Notes: generated from the letters alone by a model not told the origin. A stretch of 36,193 nt of DNA from an uncultured Alphaproteobacteria bacterium (GCA_937919435.1 CALFRR010000093.1:1-36193), one strand, 5' to 3'; positions 7,706-16,180 are shown, counted from the first letter of the stretch. Translations and numbers: made by a program.

Positions 7706-9340
7706 TCAGGTTCGGATGGAAGCGGGCGGGTCGAGCCGCGTCAGGGCACGCCCCGGGCGAGCGCCGGTCGGACGGCCCTCGCGACGCACGAAGGTCCCCG
7801 CGACCATCACGTCGCGGATCCCCTCGGGCGGCAGGGTCGGATCGGTGAAGGTGGCGCGGTCGTGCACCGCCTCGTCGAAGATCACCAGGTCGGCGATCAT
7901 CCCGGGACGGACCAGACCGCGGTCGAACAGGCCGAAACGCTCCGCCGGCATCGACGTCATGTGGCGGATCGCCTCTTCCGGGCTCGACGCGCCTTCGCAG
8001 CGGAAGGCCCGGGCGAGATGCCGCGGGAACGCGCCGAAGGCCCGCGGATGCGGCTTCCCCCCCTCGCGCGGCAGACCGTCGGAGCCGAGCATGTGCAGCC
8101 GATGATCGAGCGCGCAGGAGAGATCGGCCGGATCGAGCTGGAACATCACGATGTTGGTTCGGCCGCGGTCGGCGACGACGAGGTCGACCAGCACGTCGAA
8201 CGGCGCGACGCCGCGTTCGGCGGCGATCTCGGCGAGTGTCCGCCCCTCGAGCGCCCCGAGCCCGGGATCTCCGACCCCGCCGATCCGGACGTTCTCCCAG
8301 CCGATCAGCGTCACCTTCGATTCCCAGCCCGGATCGGCCGGCGAGGTGCCGCCCTCGACCGCCCGGCGGATCGCCGCGGCGGCGGTGGTGTCGGCGAAAC
8401 GGGCGATCAGCGCCTCGACCCCGCCCTCCAGCGCCGACGGCGGCAGCAGCTGCAGGATCGTGCTGGAGCCCGCCGGATAGGGATACATGTCGAAGGAGAC
8501 GTCGAGCCCGTCGCGCCGCGCCGCCTCCAGCCGGTCGATCGCCTTCGGCACCGAGCCCCAGTAGGGCCGACCCGCCGCCTGGAGATGGGAGAGCAGCCCG
8601 GCCGCGCCGCCCGCCTTCAGGAGATCGAGGAACTCCTCGACCGAGGTGAGCAGGCCGCCCTCGTAGGAGCGGACATGGGCGGTGAGCAGCGCTCCGTGTT
8701 CGGCGACGACCTCGGCCAGACGGACGAGCTCCGCCCGGTCCGCCCAGGCGCTCGGCGGATAGACGAGACCGAGCGACAGGCCGTGTGCGCCCTGGTCGAG
8801 CTGTGCCGAGAGCAGTGCCGCCATCGCCTCGCGCTCGTCGGCGGTCGCCGGCCGCTTCTCCCAGCCCATCACCGCCAGCCGCAGTCCGGCGTGGCCGACC
8901 AGCGAGACGAGATTGAGCCCGAGCCCCGGCCCGTCGAGCGCCGTCCGATAGTCGGCGAACGAGGCGAAGGTCTCCTCGGGGCGGACCTCGCCGAGCAGAT
9001 TGCCGAAATGCTCGCGCAGGCCCGCGGCGCTGGTCGCGGTCTGCGGATAGAGGCCGAAGGAACAGTTGCCGACCACCACCGTGGTCACCCCCTGTGCCGA
9101 CTTCTCCGGCCGGTCGGGACGGCGCAGGAAGACGAGGTCGTCGTGGGCATGGGCGTCGATGAAGCCGGGCGCCACGTAGTGCCCCTCGGCCTCCACCACC
9201 TCGGCCCCGTCGGCCGGGAGGTTCGGCCGGATCGCGGCGATGCGGGATCCCTCGACCAGCACGTCGGCGCGGAACCACGGCGCGCCGGTACCGTCGACCA
9301 CGCGGGCGTGGCGGATCAGAGTTCGGGTCGGAGCGGTCAT
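7706..9340 (-). CDS. N-acyl-D-amino-acid deacylase (D-aminoacylase family amidohydrolase)
   Basis: A 544-residue member of the amidohydrolase superfamily that would hydrolyse N-acyl-D-amino acids to a carboxylate and a free D-amino acid. Motifs include the N-terminal beta domain LIRHARVVDGTGAPWF, metal-binding GFIDAHAHDD, the cysteine-containing VVGNCSFGLYP and the histidine in LLTAHVRSYEGG, all in the order seen in D-aminoacylases. I placed the start at 9340 because this ATG overlaps the dppC-like stop (ATGA 9337-9340); the open frame continues further upstream but that is a shadow. No signal peptide is seen, so the substrate is probably imported first by the neighbouring ABC transporter. 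Confidence 0.88.
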   Translation of the reverse strand: MTAPTRTLIRHARVVDGTGAPWFRADVLVEGSRIAAIRPNLPADGAEVVEAEGHYVAPGFIDAHAHDDLVFLRRPDRPEKSAQGVTTVVVGNCSFGLYPQTATSAAGLREHFGNLLGEVRPEETFASFADYRTALDGPGLGLNLVSLVGHAGLRLAVMGWEKRPATADEREAMAALLSAQLDQGAHGLSLGLVYPPSAWADRAELVRLAEVVAEHGALLTAHVRSYEGGLLTSVEEFLDLLKAGGAAGLLSHLQAAGRPYWGSVPKAIDRLEAARRDGLDVSFDMYPYPAGSSTILQLLPPSALEGGVEALIARFADTTAAAAIRRAVEGGTSPADPGWESKVTLIGWENVRIGGVGDPGLGALEGRTLAEIAAERGVAPFDVLVDLVVADRGRTNIVMFQLDPADLSCALDHRLHMLGSDGLPREGGKPHPRAFGAFPRHLARAFRCEGASSPEEAIRHMTSMPAERFGLFDRGLVRPGMIADLVIFDEAVHDRATFTDPTLPPEGIRDVMVAGTFVRREGRPTGARPGRALTRLDPPASIRT

Positions 9341-10233
9341 CGTGTCACCTTCTGCAAGCGCGGATCGAGAGCGTCGCGCAACCCGTCGCCGACGATCTGC
9401 AGGGCGAGCACGGTGACGACGATGGCGAGGCCGGGGAACAGCATCAGCCAATCCGCCTGACGGAAATACTGTTGGGCGCCGGCGATCATGTTGCCCCAGG
9501 TCGGGGTGGTCGGCGGCACCCCGACGCCGATGAACGACAGCGCCGCCTCGGTCAGGATCGCGTAGGCGAAGATGAAGGTCGCCTGGACGATCACCGGCGA
9601 CATCAGGTTCGGCAGGATGTGGCCGAAGACGATCCGCGGCGACCCCGCGCCGAGCGCCCGCGCCGCCTCGACATAGGGCATCTCGCGCACCACCAGGGTG
9701 GCGGCGCGCACCACTCGGGCGACCCGCGGCGTGTAGACGATGCCGAGCGCCAGCACGACGTTGAACAGCGAGGGGCCGAGCGCCGCCATGAAGGCGATGG
9801 CGAGCAGGATGTCGGGGAAGGCCATCAGCGCGTCGGTGAAGCGCATGACCACCCCGTCGAGCCGGCGGAACCAGCCGCCGACCAGGCCGAGCAGAGTGCC
9901 GAGCACCGTCGCCACGACGACGACCAGACCGCCGACCAGCAGCGACAGCCGCGCCCCGAGGATCACCCGGCTGAGCACGTCGCGGCCGAACTCGTCGGTA
10001 CCGAACGGATGGAGCCCGGTCGGCGGCTTCAGCCGCTGCAGGATCGCCATCTTCATCGGATCGTAGGGCACGATCAGCGGTGCCGTCACCGCGATCGCCA
10101 GCATCGCCACGACGACGCCGAGCATCACCACGGCGAGCGGCCGGCGCAGCAGCTGGCGGATCACCAGCGCGGCGGGCGAGCGGCCGCGCGGGGCACGCGG
10201 AGCGGCGGCGGCGGGAGTGGTCGGTTGCGACAT
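9337..10233 (-). CDS. Peptide ABC transporter permease (DppC-type)
   Basis: A 298-residue inner-membrane permease with a first membrane segment near residues 35-57 (PLAVVMLGVVVAMLAIAVTA), the N-terminal DppC signature HPFGTDEFGRDVLSR and the coupling motif EAARALGAGSPRIVFGHILPN that contacts the ATPases. The start at 10233 (MSQPTTP) has a GAGGG ribosome-binding site and gives the usual family length; the open frame extends 14 codons further but would overlap the upstream gene. It is the partner of the DppB-type permease 10 bp upstream, and its stop overlaps the deacylase start. Confidence 0.92.
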   Translation of the reverse strand: MSQPTTPAAAAPRAPRGRSPAALVIRQLLRRPLAVVMLGVVVAMLAIAVTAPLIVPYDPMKMAILQRLKPPTGLHPFGTDEFGRDVLSRVILGARLSLLVGGLVVVVATVLGTLLGLVGGWFRRLDGVVMRFTDALMAFPDILLAIAFMAALGPSLFNVVLALGIVYTPRVARVVRAATLVVREMPYVEAARALGAGSPRIVFGHILPNLMSPVIVQATFIFAYAILTEAALSFIGVGVPPTTPTWGNMIAGAQQYFRQADWLMLFPGLAIVVTVLALQIVGDGLRDALDPRLQKVTR

Positions 10234-10243
10234 CGCCGGGCCC

Positions 10244-11185
10244 TCAGTAGCGCACCCGCGGATCGACCACCGCATAGAGCAGGTCGACGGCGAGATTGAT
10301 CAGAACATAGATGCCGGAGACCACCAGCAGTGCTCCCTGGATCACCGGATAGTCGCGCCGGAGCACCGCCGAGACGATCAGGTTGCCGATCCCCGGCAGG
10401 CCGAACACCGTCTCCGTGACGATCGCGCCGGCGATCATCACCGCGGTGGTCAGACCGATCACGGTCAGGATCGGGATCATCGCGTTGCGCAGCGCATGCT
10501 TCAGCACCACGGTCAGCGGCGGGAGACCCTTGGCGCGGGCGGTGCGGACGTAGTCGTCGCCGAGCACGTCGAGCATGCTGGTCCGGGTGAAGCGCAGGAT
10601 CAGCGCCGAATTGGGGATGCCCAGCGCGATCGCCGGCAGCACCAGATGGCGCACCCGCTCGAGATAGGTCGCCTCCGGCGGGCCGTAGCCCGACACCGGG
10701 AAGAAGCCGAAGTCGACGGCGAGATACTTGATCAGCATCAGGCCGATCCAGAAGCTCGGCACCGAGGCGGCGAGCATCGCCGCGGTGACCGCCACCCGGT
10801 CGACCGCACGCCCGCGCATCGCCGCCGAGACGATGCCGATCGGCAGGCCGATCGCCACCGCGATGCCGACCGCCATCACCGTCAGAGACGCGGTCAGTTC
10901 GGTGCGCTCCGCCATCGCCTGGAGCACCGGGCGGCCGAGGAAGATCGAATCGCCGAGATCGAGCGTGACGATCTGCTTCAGATAGATCACGAACTGGGCG
11001 ATCAGCGGCTGATCGAGCCCGAGCCGGACCCGCAGCGCCGCGATGTCCTCCGCGGTGGCCGCCGTCCCCAGCATCACCGCCGCCGGATCGCCGGGGATCA
11101 CCCGCGCGATGACGAAGACGACCGCCGCGACGACGGTCATCACCACCATCATGCCGACGAGACGACGCAGAGCATAGACGAGCAT
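10244..11185 (-). CDS. Peptide ABC transporter permease (DppB-type)
   Basis: A 313-residue permease with the classic DppB start (LVYALRRLVGMMVVMTVVAAVV), about six membrane helices, the periplasmic region PGDPAAVMLGTAATAEDIAALR typical of this subunit, and the coupling loop DYVRTARAKGLPPLTVVLKHALRNA. It forms the channel with the DppC-type subunit. It follows the binding-protein gene by 64 bp, a gap that contains a strong hairpin, and precedes dppC-like by 10 bp. A GAGGA ribosome-binding site is present. Confidence 0.93.
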   Translation of the reverse strand: MLVYALRRLVGMMVVMTVVAAVVFVIARVIPGDPAAVMLGTAATAEDIAALRVRLGLDQPLIAQFVIYLKQIVTLDLGDSIFLGRPVLQAMAERTELTASLTVMAVGIAVAIGLPIGIVSAAMRGRAVDRVAVTAAMLAASVPSFWIGLMLIKYLAVDFGFFPVSGYGPPEATYLERVRHLVLPAIALGIPNSALILRFTRTSMLDVLGDDYVRTARAKGLPPLTVVLKHALRNAMIPILTVIGLTTAVMIAGAIVTETVFGLPGIGNLIVSAVLRRDYPVIQGALLVVSGIYVLINLAVDLLYAVVDPRVRY

Positions 11186-11208
11186 CGCGGTAGTCCTCGC
11201 GGATCTCG

Positions 11209-11236
11209 CTCCGCCGCCCGGGACCGGGCGGCGGAG
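11209..11236 (-). terminator. Strong hairpin after the binding-protein gene
   Basis: A 12-bp perfect GC stem (CTCCGCCGCCCG and its complement, loop GGAC) lies 13 bp downstream of the binding-protein stop and 23 bp upstream of the dppB-like start. No T tract follows. This position is typical of hairpins that lower read-through or stabilise the upstream mRNA, so that more binding protein than permease is made. Confidence 0.55.
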
Positions 11237-11249
11237 ACCGAGGATCGGA

Positions 11250-12794
11250 TCACTTGGCCAGTTCGACGTTCCAGAAGAACGGCCAGGGCATCGGCTGGTA
11301 GTTCACGAGCTTCGCCGAACGGGCGGCGAGATTGTAGAACTCGCCGACCTTGATGGTGGGCACGTCGGCGTAGAACTGCTTCTGCATCTCCGCCCACTTG
11401 GCGACGCGGGCCTTCGGGTCCATCTCGCCGTTGAAGGCGGCGAAGGCGGCGTTCTTCGCCGGATTGTCCCACCAGCCCGGATAGCTCGGGTTGGTGATGG
11501 TGATCAGCGACGGCTCGGGCACGAAGGTGTGGTAGGTGAAGAACGCGTCCCACGCCTTGTCGTCGGCCCGGCGCTGCACCAGCGTCGCCCAGTCGAGCAC
11601 CTGCAGATCGACCTTGAAGCCCGCCGCCTCCAGCTCGGCCTGGGCCACCAGGCTCATCTTGTAGAGGAAGTCGTACTGCATCGAGGTCATGATGCGGATC
11701 GGCTCGCCCTTGTAGCCGGCGGCCTTGACCGCCGCGGCGGCCTTGGCGGTGTCGGCGACGGCATAGCCCGAGACGCTCGCCTTGTCGTAGTAGACGGTGC
11801 CCGGCGCGTAGATCGAGCCCTCGACGGCGAAGAAGGCGGGATCGCCGAAGCCGGCGGTCAGCATCTCCTCCGGCGAGACCGCGGTCGCCACCGCCTTGCG
11901 AAGCTTCTGATCGGCGAGCACGCCGGTCTTGTTGTTCATGATCATCAGCGGGAAGCCGAAGGGCTTCACCACCACCGACTTGAGGCCGGCGGCACCGTCG
12001 ATCCGCGGCTTCATCTCGGCCGGCAGACTGTCGGCGAACTGGAACTGGCCGGCGACGATGCCTTCGGCGCGGGTCGCGGCGTTGGGCACCGGCACGAAGC
12101 GCAGTTCGTCGATCTTGGCGACGCGGGCACCGCCGTAGCCCGACGCGGCCGCCGCGAGCGGCACGTAGCGGTCGAACCTGACGAGACGCACGTACTGATC
12201 GGGCTTGTGCTCGAGGAACTTGTAGGGGCCGGTGCCGATGAACGACTTCAACGGATTGACGCCGTCGATGATGGACTTCGGCACCACCACCGCGGCACCG
12301 TTGTTCATCGCCAGCAGCGCCGACAGCGGCGCATAGGGCTGCTTCAGCGCGATCACCACCTTGGCGCCGTCGCCGGAGATCTTCTCGATGAAGGCGGCGG
12401 CCGACTTGCCGCGCGGGCTGAGCCTGGTCCAGCGCTCGAGCGAGGCGACCACGTCGTCGGTGGTCATCTTGGTGCCGTCGTGGAAGACGACGTCGGTCCG
12501 GAGCGGGATGGTGTAGGTCTTGCCGTCGGCGGAGACCGTCGGCAGCGCCGCGGCGACCAGCGGCGTCAGCGCCCACTGGGCATCGAAGGTGTAGAGTGTC
12601 TCGAAGACGTGCTGCGAGATGATGCTGACCAGGTCCGACGTGACACCGACCGGATCGAGCGTCGGCGGCTCGCCGATGGTGGCGACCGTGACGACCGAGG
12701 CGGGAACTTGGGCGACGGCGTCGGCGGGACGGCCGACGATCGTCAGGCTGGCCGCCAGAGCGGTCGCTGCGAAGGAATACGTGAGCGATTTCAT
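11250..12794 (-). CDS. Peptide ABC transporter substrate-binding protein (SBP family 5)
   Basis: A 514-residue periplasmic binding protein. The start at 12794 gives a clean Sec signal peptide (MKSLTYSFAATALAASLTIV followed by a likely cleavage near ADAVAQ) and is preceded by a GGGGGT ribosome-binding site; the open frame runs further upstream through the regulatory region and that part is rejected. The mature part shows the family-5 pattern: TIGEPPTLDPVGVTSDLVSI, DVVFHDGTKMTTDDVVASLE and FIGTGPYKFLEHKP. This family binds peptides and many other solutes. It is the first gene of an operon containing N-acyl-D-amino-acid deacylase, so a D-amino-acid-containing or N-acylated ligand is likely but not shown. 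Confidence 0.93.
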   Translation of the reverse strand: MKSLTYSFAATALAASLTIVGRPADAVAQVPASVVTVATIGEPPTLDPVGVTSDLVSIISQHVFETLYTFDAQWALTPLVAAALPTVSADGKTYTIPLRTDVVFHDGTKMTTDDVVASLERWTRLSPRGKSAAAFIEKISGDGAKVVIALKQPYAPLSALLAMNNGAAVVVPKSIIDGVNPLKSFIGTGPYKFLEHKPDQYVRLVRFDRYVPLAAAASGYGGARVAKIDELRFVPVPNAATRAEGIVAGQFQFADSLPAEMKPRIDGAAGLKSVVVKPFGFPLMIMNNKTGVLADQKLRKAVATAVSPEEMLTAGFGDPAFFAVEGSIYAPGTVYYDKASVSGYAVADTAKAAAAVKAAGYKGEPIRIMTSMQYDFLYKMSLVAQAELEAAGFKVDLQVLDWATLVQRRADDKAWDAFFTYHTFVPEPSLITITNPSYPGWWDNPAKNAAFAAFNGEMDPKARVAKWAEMQKQFYADVPTIKVGEFYNLAARSAKLVNYQPMPWPFFWNVELAK

Positions 12795-12885
12795 CGTGAC
12801 CCCCGATCCGTCGGCTGCCGTACCGGCCCGCCCGACGCCGCGAGATTGCACCTCTTCCCTCGGTACGGGGCGAGAGGCTGGCCCA

Positions 12886-12943
12886 TGTCCGAAATACCAG
12901 ACTACAGTTTCATATTTCGGACAAGGCGACAGTATATCGGACT
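12886..12943. promoter_or_regulatory. Putative IclR operator: three half-sites in the divergent promoter region
   Basis: TGTCCGAAATA at 12886-12896 and its exact reverse complement TATTTCGGACA at 12913-12923 form a perfect 11-bp inverted repeat with a 16-base spacer. A third copy matching 9 of 11 bases (TATATCGGACT) lies at 12933-12943, in direct orientation to the second and offset by exactly 20 bp, about two helical turns. The cluster lies between the binding-protein gene (minus) and the IclR regulator (plus) and is AT-rich compared with its surroundings. IclR proteins commonly bind such arrays as tetramers. Binding is inferred. Confidence 0.6.
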
Positions 12944-13036
12944 CCGCGGCGTGACAAGCCGCTCCCGGCCATGCTAAGTGGCGACATTGCGTGCACCCCC
13001 TGCCCATTCGTCGGGCTGGACATCCGGAACGAGAGC

Positions 13037-13795
13037 ATGAACGAGACCACGCCGACGGGCCGCGCCCGGGGCATCGACCGAGTGATCGCGCTGATGGATC
13101 ACCTCCATCGCCGTCGTGCCCCGACGCGCATCGCCGATCTCGCCCGTGATTCCGGCATGCCCCGGTCGACCGTCTACGAACTGGTCAACACATTGGTCGA
13201 CGCGCGCTGGCTCGACTTCCGAGAGACCGAGGGTACCGTCTACTTCGGTCCGGCGATGCACTATTTCGGCAACGACTACCTCGACAGCATCGACCTGATC
13301 CGCAAGGCCCGCGGCGAGGTGGCGCAGCTCGCCGCCTCGGTCGGCGAGACCGCCCAGCTGTGCATGCTCGACGGCAACAAGTATCTGGTGGTGCTCAACG
13401 AAGCGGGGCGGCGGATGTTCCGCATCTCCTCCGACGTCGGGGTCAAGGTGCCGATTCCCTGGACCGCGTCCGGCCGCCTGCTGGTCGATCACATGAGCCC
13501 CGACGAGATCCGCGACTTCATCCCGGAGGACGACTTCGTCCTGCCCGACGGGCGGAGAATCGGCATCGACGAGTTCATGGGCGACATGGCGACCGCCCAT
13601 GCCCGCGGCTTCTCCCGCACCACCGGTCTCGTCGACCGCTTCACCACCTGCCTCGCCGTGCCGGTGCGCGATCTCGCCGGCCGTTGCGTCGCCACCGTCT
13701 GCTTCGTCGTTCCCGCCGAGACCACCGCCGAGGAACAGGCGACGATGATCGCCACGCTCCAGGACTGCGCGGCGCGCCTGACCTTCCCTGCCTGA
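13037..13795 (+). CDS. IclR family transcriptional regulator
   Basis: A 252-residue regulator with an N-terminal winged helix-turn-helix (GIDRVIALMDHLHRRRAPTRIADLARDSGMPRSTVYELV, split over residues about 12-50) and a C-terminal GAF-like effector domain (IPWTASGRLLVDHMSPDEIRDF; CLAVPVRDLAGRCVATVCFVVPA). The start at 13037 has GGAACGAGAG upstream and yields the usual length; an earlier ATG at 12971 would add 22 residues that do not look IclR-like. It is divergent from the D-amino-acid operon and separated from it by the repeated half-site array, so it is probably the local regulator responding to a substrate or product of that pathway. Effector unknown. Confidence 0.9.
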   Translation: MNETTPTGRARGIDRVIALMDHLHRRRAPTRIADLARDSGMPRSTVYELVNTLVDARWLDFRETEGTVYFGPAMHYFGNDYLDSIDLIRKARGEVAQLAASVGETAQLCMLDGNKYLVVLNEAGRRMFRISSDVGVKVPIPWTASGRLLVDHMSPDEIRDFIPEDDFVLPDGRRIGIDEFMGDMATAHARGFSRTTGLVDRFTTCLAVPVRDLAGRCVATVCFVVPAETTAEEQATMIATLQDCAARLTFPA

Positions 13796-13896
13796 TCGGC
13801 CCGACCGGCGGGCGGGGCGCGTCACCGTGTCGGTTGGCGCGATCGACGCATCGGACCATCATCGCCTCTGGAACGAATCCAATTCCGGAGCGGATC

Positions 13897-14070
13897 ATGA
13901 CCGAAGCGACCACCGTCACCTCCGGCGCCATCGCCAAGGAACTCGGCGTCTCCGAAGGCAAGGTCAAGAAGGCGATCGAGAAGCTCGGGCTGGAGCCGGT
14001 CGCCAAGCGCGGCGTCTGCCGGCTCTACGCCCCCGAGGCGGTCGACGCGGTGAGGAACGCCCTCGCCTGA
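13897..14070 (+). CDS. Small helix-turn-helix protein (57 residues)
   Basis: A 57-residue protein starting at ATG 13897 with a GGAG ribosome-binding site. Residues 9-50 read as a single helix-turn-helix with a short wing: SGAIAKELGVSEGKVKKAIE, then LGLEPVAKRGVCRLYAPEAV. This resembles the minimal DNA-binding units of MerR or excisionase-like proteins, where a basic hairpin (KRGVCRLY) follows the recognition helix. Five lysines in the helix and good GC3 codon use support that it is real. It stands alone between the IclR gene and the reductase, about 100 bp from one and 178 bp from the other. No phage or element genes are nearby. Function unknown. Confidence 0.75.
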   Translation: MTEATTVTSGAIAKELGVSEGKVKKAIEKLGLEPVAKRGVCRLYAPEAVDAVRNALA

Positions 14071-14248
14071 GCCTCCTCCACCGAGGTTTCTCTGCCCCGC
14101 CGGCCGGCCACGGCCATCCGGCGTGGGTTTGCGTGTGCCGCATGTCCGCCCTCACTGGCGTTCCCCTCCCCGATCGGGCAGTCTCGCGCATCCTGCCGCG
14201 CGCGATCGTCGTACGACCCGCCGCGGCCACCACCGACCGGAGACGACG

Positions 14249-15241
14249 ATGTCCGAGACCTTCACCGCCTGGCTGATCGAAGAGGTCGACGGCCGCCCGA
14301 AGGGCGGGTTCCGCACGATTTCGACGGACGATCTGCCGAACCACGACGTGCTGATCGAGGTCGCCCGTTCGACCGTCAACTACAAGGACGGCCTCGCCGT
14401 CACCGGCAAGGGACGGATCGCCCGCCGCCTGCCGCTGGTCGCCGGCATCGATCTCGCCGGCACCGTCGTCGAATCCCGCTCCCCCGACTGGAAGCCCGGC
14501 GACCGCGTCCTGGTCAACGGCTGGGGCCTTTCCGAGACCGAATGGGGCGGTTACGGCCGCTTCCAGCGCTCGAAGCCGGAATGGCTGGTGCGGGTGCCCG
14601 ACGTCTTCTCGTTCGAGCAGGCGATGGCGATCGGCACCGCCGGCTACACCGCCGCACTCTGCGTCGACGTGCTGGAGCGCTTCGGCGCGCTCGGCTCCGG
14701 CGGCGAAGTGCTGGTCACAGGCGCGGCCGGCGGCGTCGGCTCGATCGCCGTGGCGCTGCTGGCGAAGCTCGGTGTCTCCGTCACCGCCCTTTCCGGACGT
14801 CCGGAGACCCGCGAGTGGCTCGCCGGGCTCGGCGCCACCGGTTTCGTCGATCGCGCGACCCTCGCCGCCGAAGGTGCTCCGCTGCAGAAGGAACGTTGGG
14901 CGGCCGCGGTCGACGTGGTCGGCGGCCGGCTGCTCGCCAACGTCGTCGCCCAGATGCGCCGCGGCGGTGCCGTCGCCGCCTGCGGGCTCGCCGGCGGGGC
15001 CGATCTGCCGGGCAGCGTGTTCCCGTTCATCCTGCGTTCGGTGGCGCTGCTCGGGGTCGATTCGGTGATGGCCACCAGGGCCGCCCGCGACGCCGCCTGG
15101 GCCCGCCTCGCCCGCGACCTCGACACCGAGAAGCTCGCCACGCTCTACCGGGTCGAGCCCTTCGCCGAACTGCCGAAGCTCGCCGCGGCGATCCTCGACG
15201 GCGACATCCGCGGCCGCGTCGTCCTCGATCTCGGCGCCTGA
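14249..15241 (+). CDS. acuI: AcuI/YhdH-type zinc-independent medium-chain reductase
   Basis: A 330-residue medium-chain dehydrogenase/reductase. The closest pattern I recognise is AcuI (YhdH), the NADPH-dependent acryloyl-CoA reductase: NYKDGLAVTGKGRIARRLPLVAGIDLAGTV near the N-terminus, the Rossmann motif VTGAAGGVGSIAVALLAKLG and the SDVVGG-like AAVDVVGGRLLANVVAQM stretch. Zinc-binding cysteines of classical alcohol dehydrogenases are absent. AcuI removes toxic acryloyl-CoA in 3-hydroxypropionate and DMSP metabolism, so a detoxifying role is plausible. A GGAGA ribosome-binding site precedes the ATG. The gene stands alone and ends at a hairpin shared with the convergent LysR gene. Confidence 0.85.
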   Translation: MSETFTAWLIEEVDGRPKGGFRTISTDDLPNHDVLIEVARSTVNYKDGLAVTGKGRIARRLPLVAGIDLAGTVVESRSPDWKPGDRVLVNGWGLSETEWGGYGRFQRSKPEWLVRVPDVFSFEQAMAIGTAGYTAALCVDVLERFGALGSGGEVLVTGAAGGVGSIAVALLAKLGVSVTALSGRPETREWLAGLGATGFVDRATLAAEGAPLQKERWAAAVDVVGGRLLANVVAQMRRGGAVAACGLAGGADLPGSVFPFILRSVALLGVDSVMATRAARDAAWARLARDLDTEKLATLYRVEPFAELPKLAAAILDGDIRGRVVLDLGA

Positions 15242-15251
15242 GCCGCGATCC

Positions 15252-15277
15252 GCGACCGGCGGTCCACCGCCGGTCGC
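15252..15277. terminator. Bidirectional hairpin between convergent acuI and lysR
   Basis: A perfect 11-bp inverted repeat (GCGACCGGCGG and its complement, loop TCCA) occupies most of the 39 bp between two convergent stop codons. It has no T tract on either side, but its position suits a shared terminator. Confidence 0.6.
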
Positions 15278-15280
15278 CGC

Positions 15281-16180
15281 TCAGCCGGCCGCCACCAGCA
15301 CCGGCGCCAGCGCTCGCATCTCCGACAGCAGCGCCGCGGTCAGCGGCGGCTGCGGGTCGCGTTGCGACACGACGAGACCGATCAGCGACGAGACCTCCGG
15401 CGCCACCAGCGGAATCGACACCAGCGTGTCCGGCAGCGCCAGCTCCTCGGCCATGATCCGCGGCAGGATGGTCGAGAACCGACCGATCCGCAGATGCGCG
15501 GCGAGAACCTCGATCGAGCTCGACTCGAGGATCGGGTCGATCGTCACCCCGACTCCGGCGAACACCCGATCGATGATCCGCCGGTTCTGCATGTCCCGAC
15601 TGAGCAGGCACAGGGGCAGCGTCCCCGCCTCCGCCCAACTCACCGTCGGCCGCCCGGCGAAGAGCCCGTCGCGCTGGGTGATCAGGTGATGGCGCTCGTG
15701 ATAGAGCGGCACTTCGGTCAGCCGCCCGATCGGCTCCTGGTCGAGATAGGTGATGCCGGCGTCGACCTCGAGATTCTCGAGGAGCGACAGCACTTCGGTC
15801 GACGTGTGCGATGCGATGGTCACCCGCACCCCGGCGTGCCGCTCCCAGAACGCGACGGTCAGCCGCGAGATCACCGGCAGCGCCGTCGGCACCGCGGCGA
15901 TCTTCAGATGGCCGGTCAGGCCATGCTTCATCGTCTCGATGTCGGCGTGCATCGACCGGAAGTCGCCGATGATCCGCCGCGCCCATTCCAACACCCGCTC
16001 GCCCTCCGGCGTGAAGCCGAGGAACCGCGCGCCCCGATCGACCAGAGGCACCCCGAGAATCGTCTCGAGCTGCTTCACCGCCGCCGACAGATTCGGCTGT
16101 GAGACGCCGCACACCTGCGCCGCCCGGCCGAAGTGCTTCTCCCGCGAGAGGGCGAGGAGAAATTCGAGCTTTTCCTGCAT
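15281..16180 (-). CDS. LysR family transcriptional regulator
   Basis: A 299-residue LysR protein of standard length. The N-terminal helix-turn-helix is EKHFGRAAQVCGVSQPNLSA (about residues 14-33) followed by VKQLETILGVPLVDRG; residues about 90-295 form the periplasmic-binding-protein-like effector domain. The start at 16180 was chosen because MQEKLEFLLALSREKHFGRA aligns with the usual LysR opening; the frame continues further upstream without such support. From memory, it resembles the LysR regulators found beside NAD-dependent formate dehydrogenase operons (FdsR-like), but no formate dehydrogenase genes lie in this window, so the target is unknown. A 587-bp region without a gene separates it from the divergent sugar transferase. 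Confidence 0.9.
   Translation of the reverse strand: MQEKLEFLLALSREKHFGRAAQVCGVSQPNLSAAVKQLETILGVPLVDRGARFLGFTPEGERVLEWARRIIGDFRSMHADIETMKHGLTGHLKIAAVPTALPVISRLTVAFWERHAGVRVTIASHTSTEVLSLLENLEVDAGITYLDQEPIGRLTEVPLYHERHHLITQRDGLFAGRPTVSWAEAGTLPLCLLSRDMQNRRIIDRVFAGVGVTIDPILESSSIEVLAAHLRIGRFSTILPRIMAEELALPDTLVSIPLVAPEVSSLIGLVVSQRDPQPPLTAALLSEMRALAPVLVAAG

Noticed and set aside
12971..13036. An earlier start for the IclR regulator at 12971
   Set aside because: The extra 22 residues (beginning MLSGDIACTPCPFVG) do not resemble IclR N-termini, and the ATG at 13037 has a ribosome-binding site.
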